A stretch of DNA of 64,000 bases. It comes from Mesonia aestuariivivens (GTDB lineage: Bacteria > Bacteroidota > Bacteroidia > Flavobacteriales > Flavobacteriaceae). The stretch spans positions 124,001 through 188,000 of the forward strand of contig NZ_JAHWDF010000005.1 of the NCBI RefSeq assembly GCF_019311235.1, read 5' to 3'. A program made the position numbers and the translations under genes. Below the pieces are notes generated by a model that saw only the letters and a program-made list of their open reading frames with translations, had not been told where the DNA came from and made no database searches. Numbering within the stretch: position 1 is the first letter of the stretch; the number at the start of each line of letters is the position of its first letter. Below, piece by piece: positions 45,001 through 53,468 of the stretch.

Positions 45001-45734
45001 TTTAAAGAAATAACCGAATTAAACTCTGTATTCTGATAAAAATCTGGCTTATCGGCAGACTTTGGAGCAAACTGCTCTACTTTAGGTCCGTTGATAAAGG
45101 CAACATTATCTTTATATGCTGAAACTATTTCGTTTGGATTTTCTTCTGAAGTTTTCTTGATAAGTTTAAAAAGTGAAGAAGGTTTTTCTACGCCATCAAT
45201 TACGAATGTACCGTTGAAAATTTTATGACGACAGTGTTCTGAGTTTACTTGCGAAAACCCAAACACTTCAGAATCGGTTAACTTCCTGCCCAGTTTTTCA
45301 GAAAGTTGTTCTAAGTATTTTACTTCTTCGTTATTTAAAGCTAAACCTTCTTGTTGGTTGTAAGCTTGTATATCTTCAATTTCAATTACTTTTTCAGGCT
45401 GAAGGTGAATGTCGTAAATATCTTGCGTTAATGCTGGATATTTTTGAGATAACATTGGGTCAAAATCTGTCTCTTCTTTTGAAACGCTATAAAATTCTTC
45501 TATACGAATAATTCCTTCAATCCCCATATTTTGGGTGATTTCTACAGCATTGGTACTCCAAGGAGTAACCATAGCAGCACGCGGGCCTACAAAATCTCCT
45601 TCTAAAGTTTCTTGATCAATTTGAGAGGTGTTCCCAAAAAGCCAATTAAGTTTTTGAGTGTCTTCTAGTGTTAAATCTTTTTGAACTTGCACCGCATAAA
45701 CGGTAGCTGCTGGGTTCCCGAAGAAAAGAATCAT
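42075..45734 (-). CDS. purL: Phosphoribosylformylglycinamidine synthase
   Basis: A 1219-residue large-type FGAM synthase, which converts FGAR to FGAM in purine synthesis using ATP and glutamine. The first 140 residues are the PurS-like part. The AIR-synthase-like catalytic domains include [36 protein letters not shown] and [13 protein letters not shown]. The C-terminal amidotransferase domain (from about 960) has the nucleophile Cys in [10 protein letters not shown] and a His in WAAHGEGKF. It is a one-piece enzyme, unlike the PurL/PurQ/PurS split found in Gram-positives. A -7-like TAAATTTG lies 34 bases upstream on the minus strand. Confidence 0.97.
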   Translation of the reverse strand: [1219 protein letters not shown]

Positions 45735-45767
45735 AAATTGGTTTGTTTGTGTTGTGTGTTAAAAACG

Positions 45768-45775
45768 CAAATTTA
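45768..45775 (-). promoter_or_regulatory. Candidate -7 promoter element of purL
   Basis: The minus strand reads TAAATTTG, an exact TAnnTTTG match, 34 bases before the purL ATG. No TTG is seen at the expected -33 distance, and I saw no purine riboswitch fold in the short leader. Confidence 0.4.
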
Positions 45776-45801
45776 ACTCATTATACTGAATTTGAGATAT
45801 A

Positions 45802-45831
45802 AAAAAAGCGACAAAATTTTGTCGCTTTTTT
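45802..45831 (-). terminator. Terminator of the endonuclease I gene
   Basis: A 15-bp perfect inverted repeat (45802-45816 with 45817-45831), core GCGACAAAATTTTGTCGC, with A- and T-runs. It lies after the endonuclease stop at 45853 on the minus strand. Confidence 0.85.
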
Positions 45832-45852
45832 ATGATACATCGTTAGTGACTT

Positions 45853-47742
45853 TTAGTTGATGATTAACTTTTTAGAAGCTGTTTTTCCTTCTGAAGAAAC
45901 TTGTAATAAATATAGACCGCTTGCTAAATTTTCAACAGAAATTTGTGTTGCTGAATTTTTCTTTTGTTGAAGTAATCTTCCGTTAAGATCATAAATAGCA
46001 TATTCAAATTCTTTAGCACTAGGAATTGAAATAGTTAGCTTTCCGTGCGAAGGATTGGGGTAGATATTTAGAGTCAACTGATTTTTGGTTGAAACAGATA
46101 AATTTTGTTCTCCTGTAATTCTAAAACTATCAACCGTCCAGCGTGTTGCATTTTCTCCGTTAGAAGTGTCGTATTTAAACGCAAAATATACATTGCCGCT
46201 GATTGAACTAATATCGATGTCATTAAATTCGAAAATAAGCTCGTTAGCATTACCTGATGGATGTTGCGGAATCGTTAGATTAGGAACAGCTGTCCAAGTT
46301 GTATTTGAAGGAGCGTTTGCAGCATTATAGTCTGTAGAATATAATAACTGTAATTCTGAATTACCGTAAGCTGCATCAGTGTAAAAACTTAGTTTTTCTT
46401 GCGTATAATTATCTAAGTTGATGCTGTTGGTGGTAATTAACCAATCTATACTTGGTATTTGACTTCCTTGCGAATAAGAATTCATCTGAAAACAACCTGT
46501 ATTGTCTTCACCAAATTCGGTTTGGCATTGCCAATCTTGTGTACTTAATTCACTTACTGGAGTAAACTGTACGTTTTGGCAATCGTTAAAATCTTCAGAG
46601 AAAATTACTTCAGCAGCTTCTAGAGTGGTTACTGTTAACATATTACTCGCACTTGAAATATTTCCGTAGGCATCTAAAGCGAAAACTTCAAAATAGTAAG
46701 CTGTTTCCGGTGTTAAATTAGTTGCTAAATAAGTAGTATTCGTTGCTGAAATTGTAGCAACTTCAGCACCGTTTTGTTTGATTTGATAAGAAACTACTGC
46801 GATATTATCTGTAGCTGCATTCCAAGTTAGTTCAACTGAAGAATTCGTTAAATTATTGTAGTCTAAATTGGTTGGAGCAGTTGGTGATTGATTATCTGGA
46901 GTCCCCCAAATTTGAGCTGCGTATTGTGGATTGTCAACAAACGGATTTCTATTTCCTTGAAAAATATAAGCAGCGTTATTTCTGTCGATTTCTTTTTGAG
47001 AAACAGGATCTGCATTGTGCCAATCGATTAACATGGCTAACATCCAATCTTCAAAAACTTGGTTTGAAGTTCCATTTAGGGTAGCATCGCTCCCAGTATT
47101 AGAGGTTTCCCAACCTGAAATTTGATTTTCATAGCGTGTTGCCATATAAAAATATACACGTGCAAGATCTCCTTTAAACTCATCAATAGGTTCAAAAACA
47201 GTTCCGTTATATGCATTTGGAAAGTTATAATTATTATTCCCTTTTTTAGTTCCGTTTGTAGATGTCCAAGAAGCATTACCAACTTCACCATAAGGAAAAT
47301 TACTACGTTGGCTATTAACTTGCCCATCGGTAGGAAAAATATGATGCATATCGGTATACATTGGTGAAGCATCGTTAAACCAACTTTTTGGAAATGAATG
47401 CTCACGATTGTAGCAGCCACCTTCAGAAGCACTCACATTTCCGCATTGATCACTTCCTAAGGTATAATTATATGCGTCTGTAGCATTAGGTTTTTCAGAA
47501 TAGATATCTAAAACTGTCCCGTCATTTTCGTAATAATTATCTACATCTGAGGTGTAATAAGCATCCCAAAGGTCTCCGTAACCTTGAGCAGTATGACCAT
47601 TAGATATAATACTACTTAATTCTGATTTTAAGGTGTAACCGCTTAATCCTTGAGCAGAAGAATAATAATTTGTGGGGATTTGTGCTTGTGTTGTTGCAAC
47701 GCACAAGATTGCAATTAATAAAGAAAATAAATTCTTTTTCAT
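45853..47742 (-). CDS. Secreted T9SS endonuclease I with fibronectin type III domain
   Basis: A 629-residue secreted nuclease. A signal peptide ends at about residue 20 (TTQAQ). Residues about 22-285 are the endonuclease I (EndA/BsnA-like) domain with the His-metal motif NREHSFPKSW (Arg113-Glu114-His115), DMHHIFPTDGQVNSQR (His133/134, Asn143, Arg146). A fibronectin type III domain follows (about 288-373, APTNLDYNNLTNSSVELTW). Then comes a jelly-roll-like region (about 380-545) and a T9SS type A sorting domain (about 553-629, IYPNPSHGKLTI, ending KKLIIN). It likely degrades extracellular DNA or RNA for nutrients or in biofilms. It has its own terminator. Confidence 0.92.
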   Translation of the reverse strand: MKKNLFSLLIAILCVATTQAQIPTNYYSSAQGLSGYTLKSELSSIISNGHTAQGYGDLWDAYYTSDVDNYYENDGTVLDIYSEKPNATDAYNYTLGSDQCGNVSASEGGCYNREHSFPKSWFNDASPMYTDMHHIFPTDGQVNSQRSNFPYGEVGNASWTSTNGTKKGNNNYNFPNAYNGTVFEPIDEFKGDLARVYFYMATRYENQISGWETSNTGSDATLNGTSNQVFEDWMLAMLIDWHNADPVSQKEIDRNNAAYIFQGNRNPFVDNPQYAAQIWGTPDNQSPTAPTNLDYNNLTNSSVELTWNAATDNIAVVSYQIKQNGAEVATISATNTTYLATNLTPETAYYFEVFALDAYGNISSASNMLTVTTLEAAEVIFSEDFNDCQNVQFTPVSELSTQDWQCQTEFGEDNTGCFQMNSYSQGSQIPSIDWLITTNSINLDNYTQEKLSFYTDAAYGNSELQLLYSTDYNAANAPSNTTWTAVPNLTIPQHPSGNANELIFEFNDIDISSISGNVYFAFKYDTSNGENATRWTVDSFRITGEQNLSVSTKNQLTLNIYPNPSHGKLTISIPSAKEFEYAIYDLNGRLLQQKKNSATQISVENLASGLYLLQVSSEGKTASKKLIIN

Positions 47743-47748
47743 ATTTAC

Positions 47749-48963
47749 TTATTTTGATTTTTCTAATAGGGCCATATAAAATCCATCATAGCCACTTTCG
47801 TGGGCTAAAACAATTTTTTGATTCAGTAGTCTAAAATCTTTTCCCGCTTCACGTTGAAGAAAAGCTTCTACTTGTTTTTGGTTTTCTGAAGGTAAAATAG
47901 AGCAGGTAGCGTAGACCATTTTACCATCATCTTTTAAAATCTTAGAATAACGATCTAAAATTTCAGCTTGCGTTTTTCTTATTTTTTCTAAAAATTCGGG
48001 TTGTAATTTCCATTTTGCATCCGGATTTCTACTTAAAACTCCTAAGCCGCTACATGGTGCATCAATTAATACACGATCTGCAGTATCGTATAATTTTTTG
48101 ACCACTTTTGTATTCTCTATAGTTCGGGTGTCAATATTGTGAGCTCCCGCACGTCTAGCACGTCTTTTTAATTCTTTTAATTTATTTTCATAAATGTCTA
48201 AGGCAATAATTTGGCCCTTATTTTCCATTAAAGCAGCCAAGTGAAGTGACTTTCCTCCAGCTCCTGCACAGGTGTCTACCACGCGCATTCCTGGTTCTAC
48301 TTCTAGAAAATCTGCTACGAGTTGGGAAGAAGCGTCTTGCACTTCAAATGCACCTTTCTTAAAAATTTCTGTTGAAAAAACATTGGCTCTTTCATTTAAC
48401 TCTAAAGCATCTTTGTAACCTTTGATAGTGTGAGTTTCAATGTTCTCTTTAAATAAACTATCGCGTAACTCTTTTTTATTGTTTTTAAGCGTGTTGGTAC
48501 GTAAAACTACTGGCGCCTGTAGGTTAAGTGCAGCAATTTCTTTAGTCCATTTTTCTTCGCCTAATTCTTTAACAGCTAATTCATCTAACCAATCTGGAAT
48601 AGATTCTCTAAATTTTCTAGTCTGGCTAAGTTCATCAAATCTTCCTTTAATTCTTCGGGTTGGAGTATCTTCTAATTGTTTCCAGTCTGGAAGCTCAATG
48701 CCTCTTAGCGTAGCCCAAACAGCGAAAAGTCTAAATAGGTTAGGTCTAGAAAATGGCTCTTTAACTTCTGCAATTTCAGCATAAAGTCTTTTCCAACGTA
48801 CAATATCATAAGTAGTTTCAGCAATAAAACTGCGGTCTCTAGAACCCCAACGTTTATCTCTTTTTAAAGCTTTGGCAATTTCTTTATCGGCATATTTATT
48901 TTCATTAAATACAGCCTTTAAGGTGTCTATAACTGCAAAAACTAAGTTTCTGTGCAATCGCAT
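47749..48963 (-). CDS. RsmB/NOP2-family RNA m5C methyltransferase
   Basis: A 404-residue SAM-dependent RNA cytosine-5 methyltransferase. The SAM-binding motif DTCAGAGGKSLHLAALM starts at residue 230. Two catalytic cysteines are visible, Cys304 in DAPCSGLG and Cys354 in YATCSILPSE, as in the RsmB/NOP2/Sun branch. The N-terminal part (1-about 135) resembles the NusB-like region of RsmB but is shorter. The target is probably 16S rRNA, but this cannot be decided from sequence alone. It lies upstream of the endonuclease gene on the same strand with only 6 bases between, so both may share a transcript despite unrelated functions. Confidence 0.92.
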   Translation of the reverse strand: MRLHRNLVFAVIDTLKAVFNENKYADKEIAKALKRDKRWGSRDRSFIAETTYDIVRWKRLYAEIAEVKEPFSRPNLFRLFAVWATLRGIELPDWKQLEDTPTRRIKGRFDELSQTRKFRESIPDWLDELAVKELGEEKWTKEIAALNLQAPVVLRTNTLKNNKKELRDSLFKENIETHTIKGYKDALELNERANVFSTEIFKKGAFEVQDASSQLVADFLEVEPGMRVVDTCAGAGGKSLHLAALMENKGQIIALDIYENKLKELKRRARRAGAHNIDTRTIENTKVVKKLYDTADRVLIDAPCSGLGVLSRNPDAKWKLQPEFLEKIRKTQAEILDRYSKILKDDGKMVYATCSILPSENQKQVEAFLQREAGKDFRLLNQKIVLAHESGYDGFYMALLEKSK

Positions 48964-49015
48964 TTACATAAAATTTTAGTGCGCGAAGTTACGTAATTTA
49001 ATATGTGAATAATGT

Positions 49016-49023
49016 TATATTTG
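49016..49023 (+). promoter_or_regulatory. Candidate -7 promoter element of the YCF48-like gene
   Basis: TATATTTG matches TAnnTTTG exactly, 14 bases before the ATG at 49038. It shows that the in-frame codon at 49005 lies upstream of the promoter and cannot be the start. Confidence 0.45.
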
Positions 49024-49037
49024 AAAAAAAACTATTT

Positions 49038-50099
49038 ATGAGAATTTTTACTTTGCTTATTTGTGTTCTCAGTTTAACTGCTTGTGTAAATGTAGCTCAA
49101 CAAGAAAATGCTGTTCATCAATTCACATCGGTAAAAGTAGAAGGTATTTTTAACCATCCCGTTAGTATAAGGGCTTTAAAAATTAGTCCTGAACATATTT
49201 TTTATGCAGGTTCTAAGGGAAGTTTTGGATATTTAAATATGGCAGATCATTCGGTAGCTTTTATGGGAAATATAGCCGAAGCACCCACTAAAGAGTTTAG
49301 AGCTATAGGTAGTACAGGAGAATCTGATTTTATACTTAGCGCAGGAAACCCTGCCCAGCTTTATAAAGTGAATTATTTTGGAAAGCGTAAATTGGTTTAT
49401 GAAGAGAAAAATGAAAAAGTTTTTTATGATGCCATGGGGTTTTGGAATGAAAATGAAGGTATTGCTATAGGCGATCCTACCGATGATTGCATGTCTATTC
49501 TTATTACGCGTGATGGAGGAGAGAGCTGGAAAAAGATTTCTTGTGATGAATTACCAAAAGCTATAGAAGGAGAAGCTGCTTTTGCGGCTAGTAATACTAA
49601 TATTTCTATTGTGGGAGATCAAGCTTGGTTTGTGAGTGGAGGCAAAGTTTCTCGAATTTATAATTCAAAAGATAAGGGAGAAAGTTGGTCAGTTTCAAAT
49701 TTACCTATCATTCAGGGTAAAGAGACTACAGGTGCTTATAGTCTAGATTTTTACAATCAAGATTTAGGAGTTGCCTTTGGCGGTGATTATACCAAGCCTA
49801 ATGTTAATGTAGCTAATAAAATTTTCACTAAAAATGGAGGAGAATCTTGGGATGTTATCGCTAAAGGAGAAGGTCCTGGGTATAGAAGTTGTGTAAAGTT
49901 TGTACCTAACAGTGGTGGACAAGAAATTGTAGCTTTAGGTTTTAAAGGTATTTCTTACAGTGCAGACTATGGCGCTACTTGGAAACAAATAAGCGATGAA
50001 CCTTTTTATACGTTCACTTTTGTAAATGAATTTGTAGCCTATGCTGCTGGAAATAATAGAATAAGTAGGCTAACTTTTATAGAAAATACTATAGAATAA
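49038..50099 (+). CDS. YCF48/BNR-repeat lipoprotein
   Basis: A 353-residue lipoprotein (SLTAC, Cys16) with a propeller of the YCF48/photosystem II assembly-factor-like or BNR type. Repeats with the Asp-box-like pattern are seen: ITRDGGESWKKIS, NSKDKGESWSVSN, FTKNGGESWDVIA and SADYGATWKQIS. Bacteroidota copies are often annotated as oxidoreductases or glycosyl hydrolases, but I see no catalytic site and leave the function open. The ATG at 49038 fits both the signal peptide and the promoter; the longer frame adds 11 residues upstream. Its stop faces a convergent gene only 8 bases away. Confidence 0.85.
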   Translation: MRIFTLLICVLSLTACVNVAQQENAVHQFTSVKVEGIFNHPVSIRALKISPEHIFYAGSKGSFGYLNMADHSVAFMGNIAEAPTKEFRAIGSTGESDFILSAGNPAQLYKVNYFGKRKLVYEEKNEKVFYDAMGFWNENEGIAIGDPTDDCMSILITRDGGESWKKISCDELPKAIEGEAAFAASNTNISIVGDQAWFVSGGKVSRIYNSKDKGESWSVSNLPIIQGKETTGAYSLDFYNQDLGVAFGGDYTKPNVNVANKIFTKNGGESWDVIAKGEGPGYRSCVKFVPNSGGQEIVALGFKGISYSADYGATWKQISDEPFYTFTFVNEFVAYAAGNNRISRLTFIENTIE

Positions 50100-50107
50100 A
50101 TAACTTA

Positions 50108-50530
50108 TTAATTTTTGTATTTTTCTAAAAGCATTTTATGAAAGTCATGCTCTGCTTTTTTTAACATCAATATTTTTTTGGGAGACATCATTTTTTTTAG
50201 TTCAATTACAAATTCTTTTCTAAGTTTTAAACGGTCTTCCTTCATCTGCATATAAGTAGCTAAAAGCTGTTCAGCATTTTTATCATCTAGTTGCTCAATA
50301 GTTTCTAGACCATTTTTTACTTCACACCATTTTTCATTATAAAGTCCTTCTTTTTTATCTTCAAATAAATTATAAATAGGCCAAAAGACTTGTGCTTCTT
50401 CTGGTGTTAACGAAAGGGCGTCTGTTATATAAGCGGTTTTTAAGGCTTCTATTTTTTCATCTTCGGCTTCTTGAGCTAAAGTGATGCCTGAAATAAAGAA
50501 GAAAGCGAGGTAAAAGAAATATTTTTTCAT
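50108..50530 (-). CDS. Small secreted helical protein of the sigma-factor sensor type
   Basis: A 140-residue protein with a signal peptide (about 1-19, ITLAQ) and a helical mature part with the motif LSLTPEEAQVFWPIYNLFEDKK, followed by charged helices with MMSPKKILMLKKAEHDF. This pattern is like the Spy/CpxP-type periplasmic helical proteins encoded after ECF sigma/anti-sigma genes in Flavobacteriaceae and annotated there as sensors of ECF-type sigma factors. It begins 3 bases after the anti-sigma-like gene stop. It may monitor envelope folding stress; this is inferred from position and family type. Confidence 0.78.
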   Translation of the reverse strand: MKKYFFYLAFFFISGITLAQEAEDEKIEALKTAYITDALSLTPEEAQVFWPIYNLFEDKKEGLYNEKWCEVKNGLETIEQLDDKNAEQLLATYMQMKEDRLKLRKEFVIELKKMMSPKKILMLKKAEHDFHKMLLEKYKN

Positions 50531-50533
50531 AAT

Positions 50534-51031
50534 TTATTCGTCATTCAATAATGAAGCCATATCAGTATCGTTGCTTAAATATTCTAAAATAGCTTCACTA
50601 TCTAAGGTGTTTAATTGAGATTGAAAATTATTAAGATTAGAGGTGTTGTCGTAATTGATTTCGTTTTCAAAATCAAATTCATTTTGCTCTAAATAATCTT
50701 CAATATCTATTTGGCTTATCGTGTTGTTTACAGTTACTACATTTGTTTCTTTATAAATTAACATGATAAATAATACGACTGCAGCAGCAGTTGTGATTGC
50801 TGTGAAAATTTTATTTCTGGAAATTGAAATTACTTTTGAAGTAGAAGGTTCTTCTTCAGGTAATGCTATATTTAAAGTTTTAAAATAATTATCTGGTGTT
50901 GTTAATCCGGAAGATTTAATTTGATCTAATGAATTGACTTTGTCTAAAGAAAAATTAACTTCAAAATTCTCAAAATATTCTTTGGGAACTTTAAAACCGG
51001 TATTTTTTGGTATGTTATTTTTCTCTTTCAT
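50534..51031 (-). CDS. Anti-sigma-like membrane protein of the second ECF module
   Basis: A 165-residue protein with a single membrane segment (about 76-93). The N-terminal cytoplasmic part has two repeats of a short motif: GFKVPKEYFENFE and GLTTPDNYFKTLN, with the pattern G, x, x, x/V, P, x, x, YF. The C-terminal part is acidic and Asn-rich, outside the membrane. It lies between the ECF sigma gene (32 bases upstream) and the Spy-like gene (3 bases downstream), the position of an anti-sigma factor. No zinc-ligand motif is present and no canonical anti-sigma domain was recognised, so the role rests on context and topology. Confidence 0.65.
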   Translation of the reverse strand: MKEKNNIPKNTGFKVPKEYFENFEVNFSLDKVNSLDQIKSSGLTTPDNYFKTLNIALPEEEPSTSKVISISRNKIFTAITTAAAVVLFIMLIYKETNVVTVNNTISQIDIEDYLEQNEFDFENEINYDNTSNLNNFQSQLNTLDSEAILEYLSNDTDMASLLNDE

Positions 51032-51063
51032 GTCTAATTTAGACTTTAAATCTCTTTAAAGGT

Positions 51064-51615
51064 TTAATCTTCTTTTATATATTTTTCAATTTTTTTTGCA
51101 GCATGGTGGTAATTAGATTTACACGCTCCCTCAGACACTTCTAAAATTTCAGCAATTTCTTTATATTTTAGATCTTGAAAGTATTTCATATTAAAGACTT
51201 GTCGCTGCTTTTCTGGTAAGGTTGCTAAAGCTTTATGTAGAGCGAATTGTATATGATCGCCTTCAAAATATACATCACTTTCTAAATTATTAGCCAAGTA
51301 ATCTTGCATTTCTTGACTAGAAAGTTGTAATTGTTTTGCTTTTTTATTTAAAAAGGTAATACTCTCGTTAGTGGCAATGCGGTACATCCAACTGTAAAGT
51401 TTACTTTCTCTTTTAAAATTTTTAATGTACCTAAAAACTTTTATAAATGTATTTTGTAATACATCATGAGTGTCTTCATGGTTTTTAACGATGTTTCTAA
51501 TATGCCAATATAATCGTTCTTGGTATAATGCTACCAATTTAGAAAAAGCTTCTTCTTTTCTTTTTCCTTCTTGAAGTTGTTTAACAATTTGATCTTCTTC
51601 GTTTTGGGTAGGCAT
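51064..51615 (-). CDS. ECF RNA polymerase sigma factor (second module)
   Basis: A 183-residue ECF sigma factor. Region 2 has KNHEDTHDVLQNTFIKVFRYI and KLYSWMYRIATNESITFLNK (about 40-95). Region 4 has LPEKQRQVFNMKYFQDLKYKEI followed by LEVSEGACKSNYHHAAKKIE (about 135-180). It is not closely similar to the ECF factor at 17603-18139. It precedes the anti-sigma-like and Spy-like genes and follows the ABC exporter gene by 17 bases, so it may be transcribed with the envelope genes upstream. The targets are unknown. Confidence 0.93.
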   Translation of the reverse strand: MPTQNEEDQIVKQLQEGKRKEEAFSKLVALYQERLYWHIRNIVKNHEDTHDVLQNTFIKVFRYIKNFKRESKLYSWMYRIATNESITFLNKKAKQLQLSSQEMQDYLANNLESDVYFEGDHIQFALHKALATLPEKQRQVFNMKYFQDLKYKEIAEILEVSEGACKSNYHHAAKKIEKYIKED

Positions 51616-51632
51616 TTTATGAGGATTAGCAA

Positions 51633-53459
51633 CTACTCAAAAGATTGCATTTCAACTAAATTTTTATAGGTTCCGTTTAAAGCTAAGAGTTCATTGTGTT
51701 TACCCTGTTCTACAATTTCGCCACGTTGCATGACAATAATATTGTCTGCGTATTGTATGGTTGAAAGTCGGTGAGCAATAACAATAGAAGTTCTATTTTT
51801 CATCATATTCTCTAACGCCTTTTGTACTAGTTTTTCACTTTCTGTATCTAGCGCAGAAGTAGCTTCATCTAAAATCATAATTGGCGGATTTTTAAGTACC
51901 GCTCTAGCAATGGAAAGACGCTGTTTTTGTCCACCACTTAATTTGTTACCACTATCTCCAATATTAGTTTCTATACCTTTTGGTAAATCTGAAACAAACT
52001 CCCAAGCATTTGCAATTTTTAATGCTTCGATAATTTCTTGATCGCTAGCATCTTCTTTTGCCATTAAAATGTTATTCTTAATGGTGTCGTTAAATAGTAT
52101 AGCGTCTTGAGTTACCATTCCCATTAAATTACGAAGACTGCTTTTAGTGATGTTTTTAATATTAATACCGTCAATTAAAATTTCGCCTTTTTGAATGTCG
52201 TAAAATCTTGTCACTAAGTTTGCAATGGTTGATTTACCGCTACCAGATTGCCCTACTAATGCAATGGTTTTTCCTTTAGGGACTTCTATATTAAAATTCT
52301 TTAACACATTGTGGTCTTCATATTTAAATGAAATATCTTTAATAAGAATTCCACTTTCAAAAGAATCTTTTACAATTGCGTTTTCAAGATTTTTAATGCT
52401 GTTTTCTGTTTCTAGCACACTTAAGACACGTTCTGCAGCCGCATTTCCTTTTTTAACTTCATAAGAAGCTTTACTAATGGCTTTTGCGGGTGTTAAAATA
52501 TTATACGCCAATCCCATATAAGCAATAAAAGAAGCTCCATCTAGCGAGCCTTCTAAAATAACCATTCTACCACCATATAATAGTAAAATAGAAATGACAA
52601 CGATCCCTAAAAATTCACTCACTGGAGAAGCTAAGTTTTTACGGTGCATTAAATCATTAGAAAATTTAAAATGTCGTTCTGTAGATTGCTGAAAAACTTG
52701 AGTAAATCTTGCTTCAGCATTAAAGGCCTTAATAATTTTTAAACCTGAAAGTGTTTCTTCTAAATTAGATAAAATATGACCATTTTCACGTTGAACTCGA
52801 TCAGATTTCTTTTTTAATTGTTTACCGATTAAAGAAATAATATAACCTGAAACTGGAATAAAAATAAATACAAATAAGGTTAATTGCGGACTAATAATCA
52901 CCATCATTATAATGGTGAAAATAATTGTTAGTGGTTCTTTTACGATTAATTCTAATACCGCTAGAAATGAGTTTTGAACCTCTTGCACATCAGAAGTCAT
53001 TCTGGCTATAATATCTCCTTTTCTTTTTTCTGAATAAAATGAGATAGGGAGTTCTACAATTTTTTTATATAATTTATCTCTTAGGTCTTTTAATACACCA
53101 TTTCTTAAAAAGGCAATAAAATATAAGCCCATATAATTGAAAAGATTTTTAAGCAAGAATAAACTAATAATTATTGCCACTAATACCGTTAAGGTGTAGA
53201 CACCTCCTTTTTCTGCTGAAGTGGTGGTGATGTAGTAATTAGAATATTCATTAAAAAAATCGCCTAAGTGAACTAAGCCTTTATAAGCTGGAACTTCTTT
53301 TATAGGTTTAGCTTCTCCAAACATTACTTTAAGCATTGGTATTAGCGCCACCATAGATAGTGTGCTAAATAAAGCGTAAAATATGTTAGCAAATATGTTT
53401 AAAAATGCATACTTCTTATAAGGAAGTATAAATGGATAAATTTTCTTTATATATTTCAT
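51633..53459 (-). CDS. MsbA-like ABC exporter
   Basis: A 608-residue half-size exporter with an N-terminal membrane domain of about six segments (about 15-330) and a C-terminal ATPase. The ATPase has GQSGSGKST (Walker A, near 400), LSGGQKQRLSIARA (signature), ILDEATSALD (Walker B) and the H-loop IAHRLST. It acts as a homodimer. MsbA-like exporters flip lipid A or other lipids, or export peptides and drugs; the neighbouring glycosyltransferase and hexomutase genes favour an envelope lipid or glycan role. It lies 9 bases after the phosphohexomutase gene. Confidence 0.93.
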   Translation of the reverse strand: MKYIKKIYPFILPYKKYAFLNIFANIFYALFSTLSMVALIPMLKVMFGEAKPIKEVPAYKGLVHLGDFFNEYSNYYITTTSAEKGGVYTLTVLVAIIISLFLLKNLFNYMGLYFIAFLRNGVLKDLRDKLYKKIVELPISFYSEKRKGDIIARMTSDVQEVQNSFLAVLELIVKEPLTIIFTIIMMVIISPQLTLFVFIFIPVSGYIISLIGKQLKKKSDRVQRENGHILSNLEETLSGLKIIKAFNAEARFTQVFQQSTERHFKFSNDLMHRKNLASPVSEFLGIVVISILLLYGGRMVILEGSLDGASFIAYMGLAYNILTPAKAISKASYEVKKGNAAAERVLSVLETENSIKNLENAIVKDSFESGILIKDISFKYEDHNVLKNFNIEVPKGKTIALVGQSGSGKSTIANLVTRFYDIQKGEILIDGINIKNITKSSLRNLMGMVTQDAILFNDTIKNNILMAKEDASDQEIIEALKIANAWEFVSDLPKGIETNIGDSGNKLSGGQKQRLSIARAVLKNPPIMILDEATSALDTESEKLVQKALENMMKNRTSIVIAHRLSTIQYADNIIVMQRGEIVEQGKHNELLALNGTYKNLVEMQSFE

Positions 53460-53468
53460 TAAGGCAAC

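Noticed and set aside
47076-47432. Overlapping 118-residue reading frame inside the endonuclease I gene
   Set aside because: It lies in another frame of a well-supported gene, has no recognisable domain and contains low-complexity hydrophobic sequence. It is a shadow.
49005-49037. Upstream in-frame start for the YCF48-like lipoprotein
   Set aside because: It lies before the TATATTTG element and would spoil the lipoprotein signal; the ATG at 49038 gives a standard one.
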